Below are positions 32,070 through 45,200 of a DNA stretch of 64,000 nt, piece by piece. The position numbers and the translations under genes are program-made. The notes below the pieces were generated by a model. That model ran no database searches, had not been told where the DNA came from, and worked only from the letters and a program-made list of their open reading frames with translations. The DNA comes from Trebouxia sp. TZW2008 (lineage: Eukaryota > Chlorophyta > Trebouxiophyceae > Trebouxiales > Trebouxiaceae). Numbering within the stretch: position 1 is the stretch's first letter; every line of letters begins with the position of its first letter. The DNA lies in the NCBI GenBank assembly GCA_002118135.1, contig BDIU01000283.1, positions 124,001 through 188,000 of the forward strand, given 5' to 3'.

Positions 32070-35000
32070 ATGCTGCGCAGGTTACTTGCGTTGTATGCGA
32101 TCCTTGCCTGCTCTTGTATGACCACCGGAACGTCTGCACAACAAACTCCTCCGACGCCAAATCAAGTGTTATCGCCCGCCAAATTTGTTGTCTTTCCTGT
32201 CTGTGTAGCGTCGCACTGGTATCAGTCCCTCAGTATTGTCAAGCAGCTGTCGCACAGAGGTCACAGCGTGCAGGTAAGGCACTGCACCGCTAGCACGATC
32301 GGCAGGCCTTGCAGTCAGCAGGTGTCACGCATATTTTGGGGCTCTGCAGCCGGCACTTTGAACACGCGATCCCTCACGGATCGGTTCGCCTGAGCTTGCT
32401 TTCGCAACGGCGCACGGGTTGAAGTGCGAGAAAAGAGCTGTAAGAAATGATGGACCTGCGCCTGACCGTTGCCTTGTCGTCTCAGGTGGTTCTTTCAGAC
32501 GAGTTTGCTGGTGCATGGCGGACCCGTCTTGCAGAGCTGCCGCACGTAAGCACGGTATCGTACAACACATCCAGCGTACAAGAGATGACCCTCCGGCAGC
32601 AGCTACGAGAAACTCAACGGGCTGTCGGGTTGAAAAGCGTTTTGGACATTTTTGGCATCCCCAAGCATTCTCATCCCTTACTGCAGAACACACAGGTTCA
32701 CAAGCAGATTCAGGTCAAAACCATACGCATACTCATCAGCTCTTTGCAGACAGTCATTGCGTTCTGAAGCTTCATCAAACTAGAACATCCACATTGTCTT
32801 TGCATTGAATGACTTGCATGAAGTGTCAGCAAATCTGGACGTCATCAGATGCATGGCATCGCATGACAATCTGATTCTGGCGCCAAAGCTGACAAGGCTT
32901 GTGTTGTTGAAACATTCAACTCACAAATTGTGTATCTGCAGAATTTCAACCCAGATCTAGCGCTGGTTGATGTGGCAATGGTCGGTGCTCAAGCATTGGC
33001 TGACAAATTACGCATTCCAGCAGCTGTTTTGTGTATTGCTGGAGATTTGGCACCAATCACCGGCCATACATATGGCTCTGGCGTCAGCTTGTTGTCAACA
33101 GTCCCCCAATGGCAAGTTTTAGTCCCAAGGCACATGGTGAGTTTGACATGTTGCTAACGGCATGACACTAGTAGCACAGGTACGGAAAAGTCCTGCCAAG
33201 AAGCAGCACTAAGCCCTGCTGTAGCAGATCTAAGGTCCGCGTTTGGGTCCTACCGTGTGACCATTTGAGGCATTGCATTGTGCACAAAAAAAATACGGCT
33301 GTTGCTTAGCTTGCTGAAGCAGAAGGCTGTCATATATTGCTGTGATGCTACTAGGTCTAAGGTGTTTTGAGGCCTTGCTTAAGACAAGCTGCCGACCTCT
33401 TTGTTGGCACAGTTCTGCTGCAGATCGTTGCTACCTGTCCCTGACAACTGCTCTGCTGTCTTAGCAGCCTCACTGCATCTCTATTCTCATGTCAGATACA
33501 GCATGGCTATCAGACTGTCACCATAGGTTGATGCTGATTGTTTCCATATGCTGAAAGTCTGCCACCGCTGCTGTTGACTATCAATTACAGCTTCACAGCT
33601 TGTGTTCAGCAACATTGAAAATAAGTCTGGTCACAATGAGCTCTGACATAGCAGCTGGTGACCAGCATCGCTGAAAATACCTTGTACCACTGCACTGTAC
33701 CGACTGATACACCTAGCTGCTGCAAAATCTGTTTGGTCTGCTTGCAGTCATTTATGCAGCGCGTACAGAATGTGGTTGGCAGCTTTGTGTTGTCTCAAGT
33801 GTGGACACGTGTCATTGAGCCACACATGGACAAGACAATGTGGTGAGCTGAGCTTCCACAATTCAATGACGCCTGTGAATCACTGTCTACACATCACATG
33901 ACTCATGGAAGCAAGCTCTACTTCGCATGTGACAGCACAAATCATAAGATTTGGGCATGAGCAGTCTTGCAGCTTGCATGATCAGCAGGAAGCTTGTTGG
34001 GTTACTCTGGCACACCATCTCATAATTTTATTTGCAAAGAGCTGTGCAATGCAAACTTGCATGCAATGCATCTCTCTTGGAGTGAGCAAAAGCCAAAGCA
34101 CTGTGCCCCATATGCTGAAACTAGCATTTTGTTGCTGCAGGCAACAATGTGATATACTGCCATACTCATACTGAAGTCTAATAGTCAAGTTTGCATTGCC
34201 CTAGCTGCGTTGAAGGAATGTATCACTTATTTTTGCAAGCAACAGTGTGATATACCACCAGGCTCATGTGTCAAATCCAACAGACACATCCCCTGATGCT
34301 GATACACACTGGCTGCACAAGCTGGTCATCGCATCAGTGTTGATCAGGTTCTGAGCTTGTGTGTTCTGTCCTTCCTGCAGGCAACAGTATGACATACCGC
34401 CATATTCATATGTGAAGTCCAACAGACAGGTTCCATTTGTACTGATGCATGCTGACTGGGCCAACTTCAATGCAAATCCCATGGCACCTCACATGGTAGC
34501 CGTAGGGGCCATTACAGCAGCCCCAGCCAAGGCCCTGCCCTCAGACCTTGAAGAGTTCATGCAGTCAGCAGGGGAGCATGGTGTGGTGTACGCCTCCCTG
34601 GGCACCACAGCCATCCCCGGTAAACCCACATATCAGTTGAAGTTTGATGCATATATCTCAATGGCACCTTGCATGGCAGCTGTAAGAGCCATTGCAACGG
34701 TACAGCCAGAGCCCTGTCGTGGACTTAGAACAATTCATGCAGTCAGCAGGGAAGCATGGGGTGGTGTACGCCTCACTTGGCACCACAGCTATCCCAGGAG
34801 TTCACACTGTTGAGCTGCGCAACATTCGCGTGATGAAGTGCATGTAACATGACTCAAGCTGGGTCGGCTGAGATGCATGCAGCAGACTAAAAGAGTTGAT
34901 GTGCCTTTCCAGCTTGGCTCATACATCACTGCAGTGCAGCTGCTGCATTCTAATTGAATCGGCCACAGCAATTCCAGTGCAACCCTAAATCAAGTCTGTG

Positions 35001-37433
35001 TGACACTTGCCCATAATTGCGTGACACTGGCTTTGCTTGGCCATTTCAGCTTGTTATTTGAACCACTCTTTGTGTCGCATGCAGAGGCAGCTGAGCTCAG
35101 GGCCATTGCAAAAGGGCTGTCAGCAATAGCCCCAACTAAAGCCCTGTGGAAGCTGTCAGATTCTGATCTGGTGGCTGTGCAAAACAGCAGCGTAGCTGTC
35201 GGCAGCAATGTCAAGACCGTGAAATGGGCTCCCCAGAATGATGTTTTGGGGCATCCCAATGTCAAGGCCTTCTTCACTCAAGGCGGCACCAACAGCTTCA
35301 ATGAGGTTTGACTTAGTCTGACAAATCCTAGCTTGGTGAATGCAACCCTGTCAATCACATGCACACCTTTCAAATAGGTTTGCTAGTGGTGCATGTGAGT
35401 TACAGCAGCATAGCTGTCATCGGCAAAATTTAAATTTGCAAGATGGGCGTCCCTGAATGTATTGGGGCGACCCCAATGCCAAAGTCGTCTTTACACAAGG
35501 CGGTACCGACAGCTTCAACTAGTGGTTTGCAAGCTGTGCATGTGGGTTGCAGCAGAATTGCCTGTTCAGTTTGCTGTTGTTGAAGCAACAATATGACCTT
35601 GTGCCTTGTGTCTGCAACTTGTACAAGCAACTTGGGCACTTGAGCATCTGGGCAACAGCACCCAGTGTGCGCTCTGCTGCCTAATGGAATGAGTGCCCAA
35701 AGTAGACAAAAGATTATGCATACAGCATTAGCATGCAACTTGACATCAAGGTCAAAGGCAGATGTGTCAAATCACAACTGGCACTAATTCTGTATCTAGG
35801 CACTACACCACAGTGTGTCTTTGATTGGAAGGCTGTTGTTTGTTGAGCAGCTCAGTAGCAGAATAAGGCTTGTTCAAGAGGTGGTCACAATTTTAGTTGA
35901 AGCTCGTCTCATGCTGATCTTGCCTGTAGGCATCATATCATGGCGTGCCAATGGTTGGCATGCCCCTGTGTGCTGAGCAGCCCGACAACATCATTGCAGT
36001 TCTGAACCTTGACTGAGCAGCTAGGGCTCAGAGCAAAATCGACCCTGCTCAAAGCCGATAGTTTGCTTGTCTGCAGGCATCCTACCATGGAGTGCCAATG
36101 GTCGGCATGCCCTTGTGTGCCGAGCAGCCTGACAACATTATGAGGGCGCAAGACCGTGGCTACGCCCTGGCTGTCAGTGTGAAGAAGCTTGACACCCTGG
36201 CCAAAGACCTAGAAACCGCTCTGAAGCAGATCCTCAGGGAACCTAGCTTTGGCAAAAGTGCTGCCAGAGTGTCTGACGTCATGAAGGCACACAGACAAGC
36301 CCCTGTTGAAGTTGCTGCAGGTCAGGCCAAACACTTATACAGTAATGCCTTGATGTGCGACCATGCAAGGCAAGATCATTGTCACTGCATAGACAACACC
36401 AGTTGGAACCAAGCACTGCATGCTGACTGCAGCTGTACCCTGAAGCAATGGCAGTTCAAGTTTCAGACAATTGTGTCGTTGATCAATGTAGGCCGGCATC
36501 CGGCAACCCCTTTGTGCTGAGCCGCATATCAGATTGAAACAATTTCATGCTGCACTTTGCACGCTGCAGATACCGCTTGCTTTGAGCATTCCCTTTGCTG
36601 CAATGAAAGCTGATCTTGCATTTGGTTGCTTGTGGTCTGATGTGATAGCTGCATCAGGTCAAACTCTGCGTGTCATCAGCCGCATCCAAACAACCTCTTG
36701 TTGAAACTGCTGCAGGGCAGGCGGTTTTACTGACCCAGCACACCCTCCATTTCAGCAATTCACAGTATGGTATACATCTCTTTCCGAAAAACAATGCAAA
36801 AAGAATTTTGGCCCTCAGGACTTCCATGTTATTGAAGTTGCATTTTTGTGTGCAGATGCACTGGAGCGTGCATCAAGTGCTCAAGGCATCTGCAGACCCT
36901 CAGAGATGATCTCAACTGATTTCAGACCAAGTGTTTGGTGGACAGCTGATACATTGTCTGCCTATTGTTGCATCCTTCCTTTTATCTGTTTGAGCATCGC
37001 TGCTGTAATTTCTTGATCTGTTTGTGCAGATGCACTGGAGCATGCAGCATGGATCAAAGGCTCAAGGCATCTGCAGCCCCTCAGAGATGATGAGCTGGTT
37101 TCAGACCAAGTTTATGGATGGACAGCTGATAAATTGTCTGCTTATTGTTGCATTCTTCTCTACATCTGTTTCAGCATTGCTGCTGTACATTTTGAATCTG
37201 TTTGTGCAGATGCACTGGAGCATGCCGCATGGACCAAGGGCTCAAGGCATTTGCACCCCCTCAGAGATGACCTCAACTGGTTTCAAACACATTCTTGGGA
37301 CGTGCTGCTGTTCCTAGCAACCATACTTTTTACGTTGTTGAGCCTAGTTGTTTGGCTTTTTATCTACGGCAGCAGGATAAGTTACGGAATCATCCTGAGG
37401 CACAAGCATTTGTCACATCTGAAGCAAAACTGA
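32070..37433 (+). CDS. UDP-glycosyltransferase, membrane-anchored (GT1)
   Basis: Eight exons join in phase: 32070-32273, 32486-32713, 32942-33136, 33748-33842, 34381-34619, 35085-35305, 36077-36320, 37210-37433 (549 residues). Residues 1-24 look like a signal peptide. SHWYQSL in exon 1 aligns with the catalytic His region. The sugar-nucleotide signature is complete across exons 6-7: VKWAPQNDVLGHP, AFFTQGGTNSFNE and YHGVPMVGMPLCAEQPDN, where the Glu-Gln pair contacts the sugar. Residues about 507-528 form a membrane span followed by a short basic tail. Signal peptide plus C-terminal anchor is the layout of animal-type ER glycosyltransferases, facing the lumen, rather than soluble plant ones. 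Sugar and acceptor cannot be told from sequence. The exon 2 end at 32713 was chosen because it restores family spacing; 32695 is the alternative. Confidence 0.88.
34130..34300 (+). repeat. Two extra copies of the 5' edge of glycosyltransferase exon 5
   Basis: The exon 5 start (GGCAACAGTATGACATACCG preceded by CTGCA) is copied near 34136 (GGCAACAATGTGATATACTG) and 34233 (AGCAACAGTGTGATATACCA). Both are upstream of the true acceptor at 34380, with spacing of roughly 100-145 bp. The copies also carry the AAGTC-AACAGAC part of the exon. Confidence 0.75.
34645..34800 (+). repeat. Extra copy of the 3' edge of glycosyltransferase exon 5
   Basis: ATGGCACCTTGCATGGCAGC through CTTGGCACCACAGCTATCCC repeats the exon 5 end (34480-34619). 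A small length change breaks the frame between its halves. It lies downstream of the real donor at 34619. Confidence 0.8.
35390..35525 (+). repeat. Degenerate copy of the 3' edge of glycosyltransferase exon 6
   Basis: AGCAGCATAGCTGTC, CCCCAATGCCAAAG and ACACAAGGCGGTACCGACAG repeat the end of exon 6 (AGCAGCGTAGCTGTC, TCCCAATGTCAAGG, ACTCAAGGCGGCACCAACAG). The frame is disrupted. It lies downstream of the exon 6 donor. Confidence 0.75.
35930..36000 (+). repeat. Extra copy of the 5' edge of glycosyltransferase exon 7
   Basis: GCATCATATCATGGCGTGCC through AGCAGCCCGACAACATCATT copies the exon 7 start at 36077 (GCATCCTACCATGGAGTGCC). It is preceded by TGTAG and lies about 145 bp upstream. The coding sense of the YHGVPMVGMPLC segment is kept in this copy. 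Confidence 0.85.
36665..36725 (+). repeat. Extra copy of the 3' edge of glycosyltransferase exon 7
   Basis: CCTCTTGTTGAAACTGCTGC followed by AGGGCAGG copies the exon 7 end CCCCTGTTGAAGTTGCTGC with its AGGTCAGG donor context (36300-36326). It lies about 400 bp downstream of the real donor. Confidence 0.65.
36845..37110 (+). repeat. Two extra copies of the 5' edge of glycosyltransferase exon 8
   Basis: TGTGCAGATGCACTGGAGC, the acceptor and start of exon 8 (37204), is also found at about 36850 and 37025. The copied segment runs about 75 bp (to TCAGAGATGA..TGGTTTCAGAC), at a spacing of about 174-180 bp. Only the third copy continues into the membrane-anchor sequence. Confidence 0.9.
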
Positions 37434-38915
37434 TGCAATCATGTGTTGAGTGTACATTGCACTTGGTTGTGAGCAGCAGCTATAGCTAGCTAGTGGTGGT
37501 GAACACAGATTCTCTCAGCGTTTGTGACTCACATGCAAGCTTTGTGAACCTTGTTTCTGAGGCAACATAGGCAGCTGAGATGTGTCGCAATGTGTCTAAA
37601 ATCTTTGTTATTGACAGTGAATGTGCATGAGCATGCTGTGCGGTGTTTGGTTCTGTGGTTGATGTTGCAGCTTCAGTGACATCAGCATGCATTTAATTCT
37701 TACACACACACTTGTCAAAATGCATTGTACTGCTAACTCATGATCCTGTGACAAAACACTGCTGTTGACGCTCGTTGCTTCCCTTGATGTGATGTGAAAA
37801 TATGCAGCCACCTGTTGCACCCTTTAAACGCAAACAAGTAGGCCACCTGCAGCAACAACAGGACGGCGACAAGTTGTCTGATTGGCAGTGAGTTATGATA
37901 ACTTGTCGCTGTACATCATCAGTTTTTGACCACCACAAACAGACGGCCGAGCTAGTCTTGCACTGCAAGCCTGCAGGTCAACCCTGCTGGCAAGTCTCAT
38001 AGCCACTGTTGACAAGCAATATTGCAGACTTAGCAAATTTCAGTGGAGCAACCTACAATGTATCTCTTGTGACTGCACGCAAGACTTGACTAGTAGTGAC
38101 CTTCGCACCTTATCGTTTTGACAAGGCCATCCCAGGTCTCTGAGACAATGCTTGTCACACCCAAACCCTAGCAATGCTAAACCTGCAAACTTCAACTGCC
38201 TCTGTTCGCCTGACCAATTGCTTCTTTGCATCATGCTGAGTTTGTCTGGTTGGAGGGCAAGGAGCTGGGGCTCTGTCATAAGTCATTGAATGGATTTCAG
38301 GGCTACTGAGCCTGCTTGTGTTGTGCCATGGCAAAAGAAGGTTGATGACCTGTGATTTGCGGTACGTTCAGCTTAATCAAAAAGCAAGTTGCAGCATGTG
38401 TTGCCATTTGACAAATGACTAAAATTGCTAGGACTTTATCAGAGAAGGGTCAACACACAACTCATACACAATCTCAATTGTTTGATCTATGGTGGTCCAA
38501 AAGGGTTTTGGTTTGGATGTCCTGCAGGGCAAACATGCTTTTGTGCTTATTCTGAATTGACATCATGAGTGCATGCACAACAATGGCGTTTCAGTACATG
38601 TGGAGTCTTTGCACAGCATTCATGCATGGGACATTCTCTCTGATGCTCTTGCATATTCTGTTGCAGGCCAGGAAATTGTGCATTTGTTGCCATAAGAGCA
38701 GCCACTCAATGCATTACATGGCAACAGGTCAATACAGGTGGAAACCATGTCTTATAGAAGCTTTCGGCTGAGATTTGAGAACCAGGACTTGCTGTACATA
38801 GGTGCAATCAATTGTGAGAATATGCATCACCACACATGTTCAATTATGCCGCACTTCAGGTGCCTGGTACATGCAGCAATGGGTTGAACACTTTTAATGG
38901 CTTCACCTCAGAGAT
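37434..38915. other. Intergenic stretch after the glycosyltransferase gene
   Basis: No gene is recognised on either strand. Short open frames are low-similarity and unsupported. The 3' ends of the convergent flanking genes meet here. Confidence 0.4.
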
Positions 38916-38924
38916 TAGCCTAGT

Positions 38925-41600
38925 TTGGCTGCTTCTTGTATGTAGCCTTGACCTGCTCATATTTGTCTTGCTTGCCCATTAGAGTTTCGAACATCATGCG
39001 TGCTGAGCTGAGCTGAGCCCAAGACAAAAAGCTGCCAAACCGAGCTGCAGCAGGCAAGGATACCTTGAGTACAATAGAAACTAGATATGGAAGTCTTGAC
39101 AAGGTTGTGTCATCAGCCAAGGGGAATAGCAACCTGGTGCTTTTTCCCAAAGGGACCAATATCTGCCAAAACCGACTTTGCAGGGTATAGATGACCATCA
39201 ATTATGATTGGACTGGCAAGTACAGTTTTGCAACAGACTTGTATAGACAATCTGGAACAGCAGCCATTCTGAAGTGTGTGGCCATCACAAATTGTGGCCT
39301 TGCAAGCCAGCTACAAATGCCACATGGTGTCACAGAGCAGCAAGAGTTGTCACATGCCTGCATCATGCAGCGTTGCTGCCACACGGCCTCAACAGGCGAC
39401 AGCTCATATCACATGGCATAACAAACCCACAACTCATGACACATGGCCTGATCAGGCAACACATTGATCTCTAAGGTTTGCTTTGAAAAGCGTCAGACCG
39501 CTCACCAAGATGTCTGCAGCAGGCAAACGAGCCACAGCTGTTTCTCCGAGCAGCATCTGACTTGAGCTTTCCATCAGTCTCATTTTGCCTTCTAAAATTG
39601 GGACAGGCGATTGGACACTGATCCATGTGAACGAGTCTTGGTACAAGCTTGTTCCCAACACATTGTATCTCACTTGCACAAAGGTCATGTGAGCACACAA
39701 TACGGCAATCAAGCGGTCCTCAAATTTGTCTGTGATGGACGCATGACGATCATGAATATCAATCCCGCACTCAAGTAGAAACGGAAATCAATATAGTCCA
39801 CAAGGGTGCTAATGACCAAGAGCAGCACTGCAAACAATTGTGAAAATCGTCAATAATGTTGTGGCTTGTATGAGGCAACAATCAAGGACAAGAGCTATAC
39901 GACACTAGTAAGTGAAAATACTCAAACAATGTCATTGTCATGATGCCTGAAACACAGGTAAGGAAAAGCTCAGCTTTGCTGACACAAGCACAAAGAGCCC
40001 TAATTATGCCACAGGCTCTTCAGAAATACTGTGTGACATGTTCAGCGAAGACTGGCACACCGCTCACCGAGAGTGTTGACACGTTTCTGCAATGCTGACA
40101 GGGCCCATGCTGTAAACAACAGAGACACAGCCTGCCATGCTGTTTCGCTTTGCACATGACGGTCTGAACAACTTGAATTGCTAGCTGTTTCAGCTTCAGG
40201 CGCCTGCAAGAAGAAGAGAAAAAGGGGTGTGTTATGCTCTGGCCAGTCAACAAGGCTGATTGCATGTGCTACAAAATGTAATGAAGATGTGTCCATCAGA
40301 TCCAGGCAACTTACGAGATAACAAGTGCTTTGTGCAATCCATGTATGTGGTTACGGACGCATGATGATTGCAACAATTGCTGATGACCAAGGCAGATCTA
40401 AAAACAAACTTGCTGTCTTGATTGCATTGCCTACATCACAATTCAATCAAGGGTATGATAATCTCTGTTCTTTAAAGCACTGCTAGCCAAGCAATAGTTT
40501 CAAGTTTCAAGCGAATACTTTAGGGACTCACTGAACAGGCATGCATGTGAACAATGTGGTGTAATGCATCAAACCAGACATCATTACATTGTGAGGGTGC
40601 TCAGGCTGGTTGCAAAATGTGACTACCTGAACAGATGGGAAGGCCTTGGCAGCTGTATATATAGCGATAATGCTGTACACATGGCCCTGGACTCACAACA
40701 AAAAAGGCGCTTGAGCAAAGTTGTATGCATGGATGACCACATCAGTACCATCTACAAGCAGGCTCAGTCTGATGCGCCTTTCGTTCTGCAATATGCAAGC
40801 ACAGACAATGCAGCCAAAGTAAAATGCGTGATGCTGTGGTTATGCCATAGGGCAAGATGTTTTCAAAGAAGTACTATGCTAATGCACTTGCATATATAAA
40901 CAGGCAGAGACGCAATGGATTGTTTTGTTACAGGCATTGATTGCATTCACGCACTCAACCGTCTGGTCCTCACATGATTAGACAGTGAGTTCTTACCACA
41001 ATGGACAGAAGCTCATGATTTGCTGCCAGCCTGCTTCCCAAAATTGGAAGCTGCAAGCTGCCTTGAAAGAAGCAGTTGTTCACTGGACACGTTTTGAAGC
41101 TTTTCTCAAGTGAACAAAGCAAGCCAAAGTGTGCCAGACACCCGCTAAGACATGCAATGCATGGAGCTCAGATTGCAAATGACGCATTGTTGCGTTTAGT
41201 GATTTTCTGCCAAGCCATTCTGGCAAAGGTGAGGGCTGCAGTTAGCGTTAGGGGCCGGCCAAACAGAGTGAACACATATCCGAGTGCCATTAATATATAA
41301 TATTGCAACTGCAAAGTGCACAAATTACCATGTCTCTGTTGGGTCTTTAAGCAAAATATGATGTAAGCTATACAGATGGGATTGTGAATCATATGACAAT
41401 TGGATGCTGTGAGCACAAGACGCGATCAACTGACCTGCTTGAGATCCAGCAGTATGACCAAGCCACACTGCCAATATAGGACAAAGAAAAAGCCAAGCAA
41501 AGTCATCGAAAGAATCTGGCACTGCAAAAGACATCATGTGCGCGTTCCTTATCAGGATAATGGGTCTGCGCCGACAACGTATCGGTCTCACCAAGGTTGG
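38925..41600 (-). CDS. Unidentified multi-exon protein, partly hydrophobic
   Basis: Minus-strand coding segments in order: about 41560-41438 (PDSFDDFAWLFLCPILAVWL, donor GTCAGT), about 41300-41200 (ALGYVFTLFGRPLTLTAALT), 40203-40068 (SETAWQAVSLLFTAWALSAL, CAG acceptor and GTGAGC donor), about 39680-39510 (SLYQDSFTWISVQSPVPILE, SSSQMLLGETAVARLPAADI, donor GTGAGC) and about 39110-38925 (SLPAAARFGSFLSWAQLSSA, ending YKKQPN and TAG). Hydrophobic stretches in the first two exons suggest membrane segments. I cannot name the family. FTLFGRPLTLTAALTFARM faintly recalls a transmembrane helix of ABCC transporters, which is not enough for a call. No start codon was identified. Confidence 0.4.
40215..40320 (-). 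mobile_element. Short fragment of the non-LTR retrotransposon 3' region
   Basis: CTGGCCAGTCAACAAGGCTG, GCATGTGCTACA and TGTCCATCAGATCCAGGCAA correspond to 14560-14660 of the larger copy with many changes. It lies in the intron just upstream of the 40203 exon. Confidence 0.55.
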
Positions 41601-42280
41601 ATTCAGCTGAAAACGGAGATGTTGACGCGATTAATGACGCATTGCGTGGAAGCGTTACAGCCGTGCGAGCGTTACAGCCGTGGCAGCGTTACAGGACTCC
41701 ACACAAGTAGGGTGGCAGTTGTGGTCTAGGTGCTTTGTTGACAAACGCCGAGACAATCGAGAGCATGCCTATTTTAGTTAGATGTCTGTTTTGTATTGAT
41801 ACATTGTTGGCATCGTCTGTTGATCCCCTGCTGGGTCCCAAAGACAGTAAATCGATCAGTTCAGCTTTTGAGACTTGTAATTGCAAGGCAAGGCACTGCC
41901 AGGCTCATATGCTTATGCATATTCATGCATATTATAGTATGGTATAATACTTGACCGCCTCTTTCTGCTGATAGCGGCAGCTCGATGGCTGTGGCAAAAT
42001 CACTCACGTCAGGTGGGACAATTCAATCATGCATTCATGCATCTTCAGCTGCAGCTGCAGCTGCGCTGTTGACTCCGCCGCTCGCTTTGTCATGACCTTG
42101 CACTAGTTTGGCTTCTGCAGGGACGCTTTCACCAATCGCGCCGGGATGCCTTTCTGCCATCGGCGTCAGTTCAAAGCTGCAAAGCTCGGATGCTTTCGCA
42201 TTCGTCAGCGCTGGACGCCAAAGTCGACGAAACCCCCCGATCAAACATTGTGCAGCACACCCAGGTAGTCGCTTGCAAGC
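41601..42280. other. Spacer upstream of the DnaJ-X gene
   Basis: It holds a short GCGTTACAGCCGTG repeat at 41650-41695 and an alternating ATGCATAT tract at 41905-41935. The promoter of the DnaJ-X gene should lie here. A long minus-strand open frame over 42035-42295 has no recognisable content and is probably chance. Confidence 0.4.
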
Positions 42281-45200
42281 ATGGTGAAAGAACACGGACT
42301 GTATGAGGAGCTTGACGTGAGACCAGACGCGAGCTCAGAAGAGATCAAGTCAGCATACTACATGCAAGCTCGCAAGGTAAAGTCGCAAGCATTTTGTCTG
42401 TTCCTGCCGATGGCGGAGACGGCATACAATGCTTACGCTTCACAGGTCCACCCCGACAAGCGTCCTGACGACCCTGAGGCCGCTGCCAAGTTCCAAGCTT
42501 TGGGGGAGGCGTACCAAGTGCTGAGCGATCCTGCTCGAAGGGCAAGGTGCGTGACACGCTCCAGTCATCTGCGAGAATGCAGAGCCTCACGCCAAGACCT
42601 GCAGCACTGCATCTCTCCCTTTGCATACACTGCCTGAAAGACGCGCGCCTCCACAGGCTCGTTGCGTCGACCTCTTGCTGCTCAAGCCGGCTGTTTGTTG
42701 TGCAGATATGACGAGATAGGTAAAGCCAGCATGCAAGAGATGAAGATGATGGATGCCAGTGTTGTGTTTGGCATGGTCTTTGGCAGCGAAGCCTTTGAAG
42801 ATTACATAGGGCAGCTTCAGGTGGTCCTTGCAGCTGTCCTCACTGGCCAGATTCCAGATGAGGCAGCTAGACAGCAGCTGCTAGTCATGCAGGAGGTCAG
42901 TAAACTGCAGCACTTTGTTCAATGTCTGCTTTGTGCAACACTGCTTCACTGGCCAGCAGCACTCTCCTTTTGTGCATCAAATGACCTTTGGAAAGATCCT
43001 GCGATGCATGTTGGCCGCCAGTGTAACGCGCATTCCAAGAGTGCTGATGTCATACATTATCACGCTTGATGCACTGCCACTATCCTACATGCAGTCAGCA
43101 TGCACATCCCCAGGCTCACTGTATAGATGGAGGCTCCCATTATGACGGAGGCTCCCATTATGACAGCGTAGACTTTTGCTGAATATTCAAGTATTGATGC
43201 CTGAATGACTTGCAGCACTGGCTGAACAAGCAACACCATGCAGCATGCTGACATTTGATGTTGTCTTTTGCATGAAAGAGGGAATAAGCTGGTGAAAAAG
43301 CTGTCTACAAGGGTCACGCATGCGTGCAGAGAGTGCTGACTTCACATACTGTCTTTCAACGCATTGCAGACTAGATTGTGACAGCCAGCATGTACTGCAG
43401 GCATCCTGATGTCTATACAAGTTCACACAGCAGTATCACTCATACAAATGATGTGACACTTTACAGGACAGAGAGAACAAGCTGATAAAGAAGGTGAATG
43501 CAAGGGTCAAGGCCTTGACCAAGGGCCATAATGCGGCTTCATCACATTCAATGCACTGCAGAGCAGTTGAGCGCAATCAACATGCACTTCAATTGTTGAT
43601 GCCCTCATTGTGTGCCATCACTGGTTCTATAGTCTTAATTGCCAACATGCATACAGCCAATGTTGTGTTTTGTAGGACCGGGAGAGTAAGCTGGTGAAGA
43701 AGCTGACTGACAGGGTCGAGGAGCTGACTAAGGGTGACAATGACGACTTTATTGCTGCTGCTACCAAGGAGGCGGTGCGCCTGTCCAAAGCAGCTTCTGC
43801 CAAGACTTTCCTGAGACTCATTGGGTGAGTGATTCAGTCCTTGCTGCACACTTGACACCCTGTAGGTGGACGCATCTTCATGACTTTTAGCAATAAACTG
43901 CACATGCCCTTCGCGTGATGTTTCAAACAAGCCAAGCTGACCAGACAAGACTTTTCTGTGACTCATTGGGTGAGTAATCCAGTCCTTGCTGCTCATTTGA
44001 CACCCTGAAGGATGATGCATCTGCATACTTTCAGCAATGAACTGCGCGCGTCCTTAGCGTGATGCTTCAAACCAGCCATGCTGAACAGACAAGACTTTCC
44101 TGCGACTCATTGGGTAAGTCGTACTGTCCTGGCTGCTCGCTTCATCTCCTGTAGGATGATGCATTTGCACGACTTGCAAAAATTGAAAATCCCCTGCTCT
44201 TACTGTAACGTCATGACAAAACCAGATAGGAAAGTCAGGGCAAAGGGGCACGCCACACACATGCAGCACATCTGCCCAAAAGCCTAAAGTGTATGAATAC
44301 ATACACATTTTGTATGCAAAACAAGATTTGTGACGGCTTGTATATGGCACGCTGCTTGCCTGCAAAGCCTGTGGGCTGGGCTTGGCAAAATACCAATGGC
44401 ATGTACATTGCAAGGACGCTGTCATGAGGCCTAAGAGCATAGAGCACATCTTTCAATGTCTACTGCATATCTTGCGCTGGCGCTGCATTGTGTTGCCTTC
44501 AGTCTTGCCTGAAAGGTGCAATGCATAGAAAAGAAAAGAAAAGTCTATGCCCATTAGGCGTCATAACGGGAGCCTCTGTGAAAGGTAAAATGCATACAGT
44601 CATATTAGACACGGCACATACATTACTGTCGACTTGACAACTGCAGTGTCCAGGCATCACTTCAAGCAAATCGGCATTCGCATAGCATTGTCAGGGGTGT
44701 CAACAGCAACAGCAATAGCATGCATTGTGCTGCATCAACAGCTAAGCAGTATATGTGCTGTGAGCTGCTTCTGACACTTACGATGGCCTCACATAGCCTC
44801 GCTTATACCCTGGTCTTCCTGTGTGATGCTGGCTCTACAGTTCATGCCATTATCTTGCTAATCCTGTAAGTCATGCTGCAGCATCATCTATGCAAGAATC
44901 ACGGACCATATGTGGTTGCCTGGACAAGCAGAATCCAGTCACAATTGTGACCATTCACGCAGCACGTACTTGGCATCACAGTCTGCTCACTAGTCAGCAA
45001 CACTAACAAAGCAGTGACTGATCATTGATTTTGCATAGAGGGGTGAACAATGACATGTAAGCGTTTTGTACATTGCAGTCTCTGTGCCTCTGTAGGTATG
45101 TGTATGAGCACAGGAGAGAGCTGTGCTATGGCAAAAAGCTTGCAACACCAGCGCTTACACAGCAGATGCTGTCTGATGCAGATACCTGTATGAGCACAGA

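Noticed and set aside
38925..41600. ABCC transporter gene on the minus strand
   Set aside because: Only one hydrophobic segment faintly resembles a transporter helix; no Walker A, signature or Walker B motif was found.
42035..42295. Minus-strand open frame overlapping the DnaJ-X start
   Set aside because: It begins inside the first DnaJ-X codons, has no recognisable motif and is explained by GC-rich promoter sequence.
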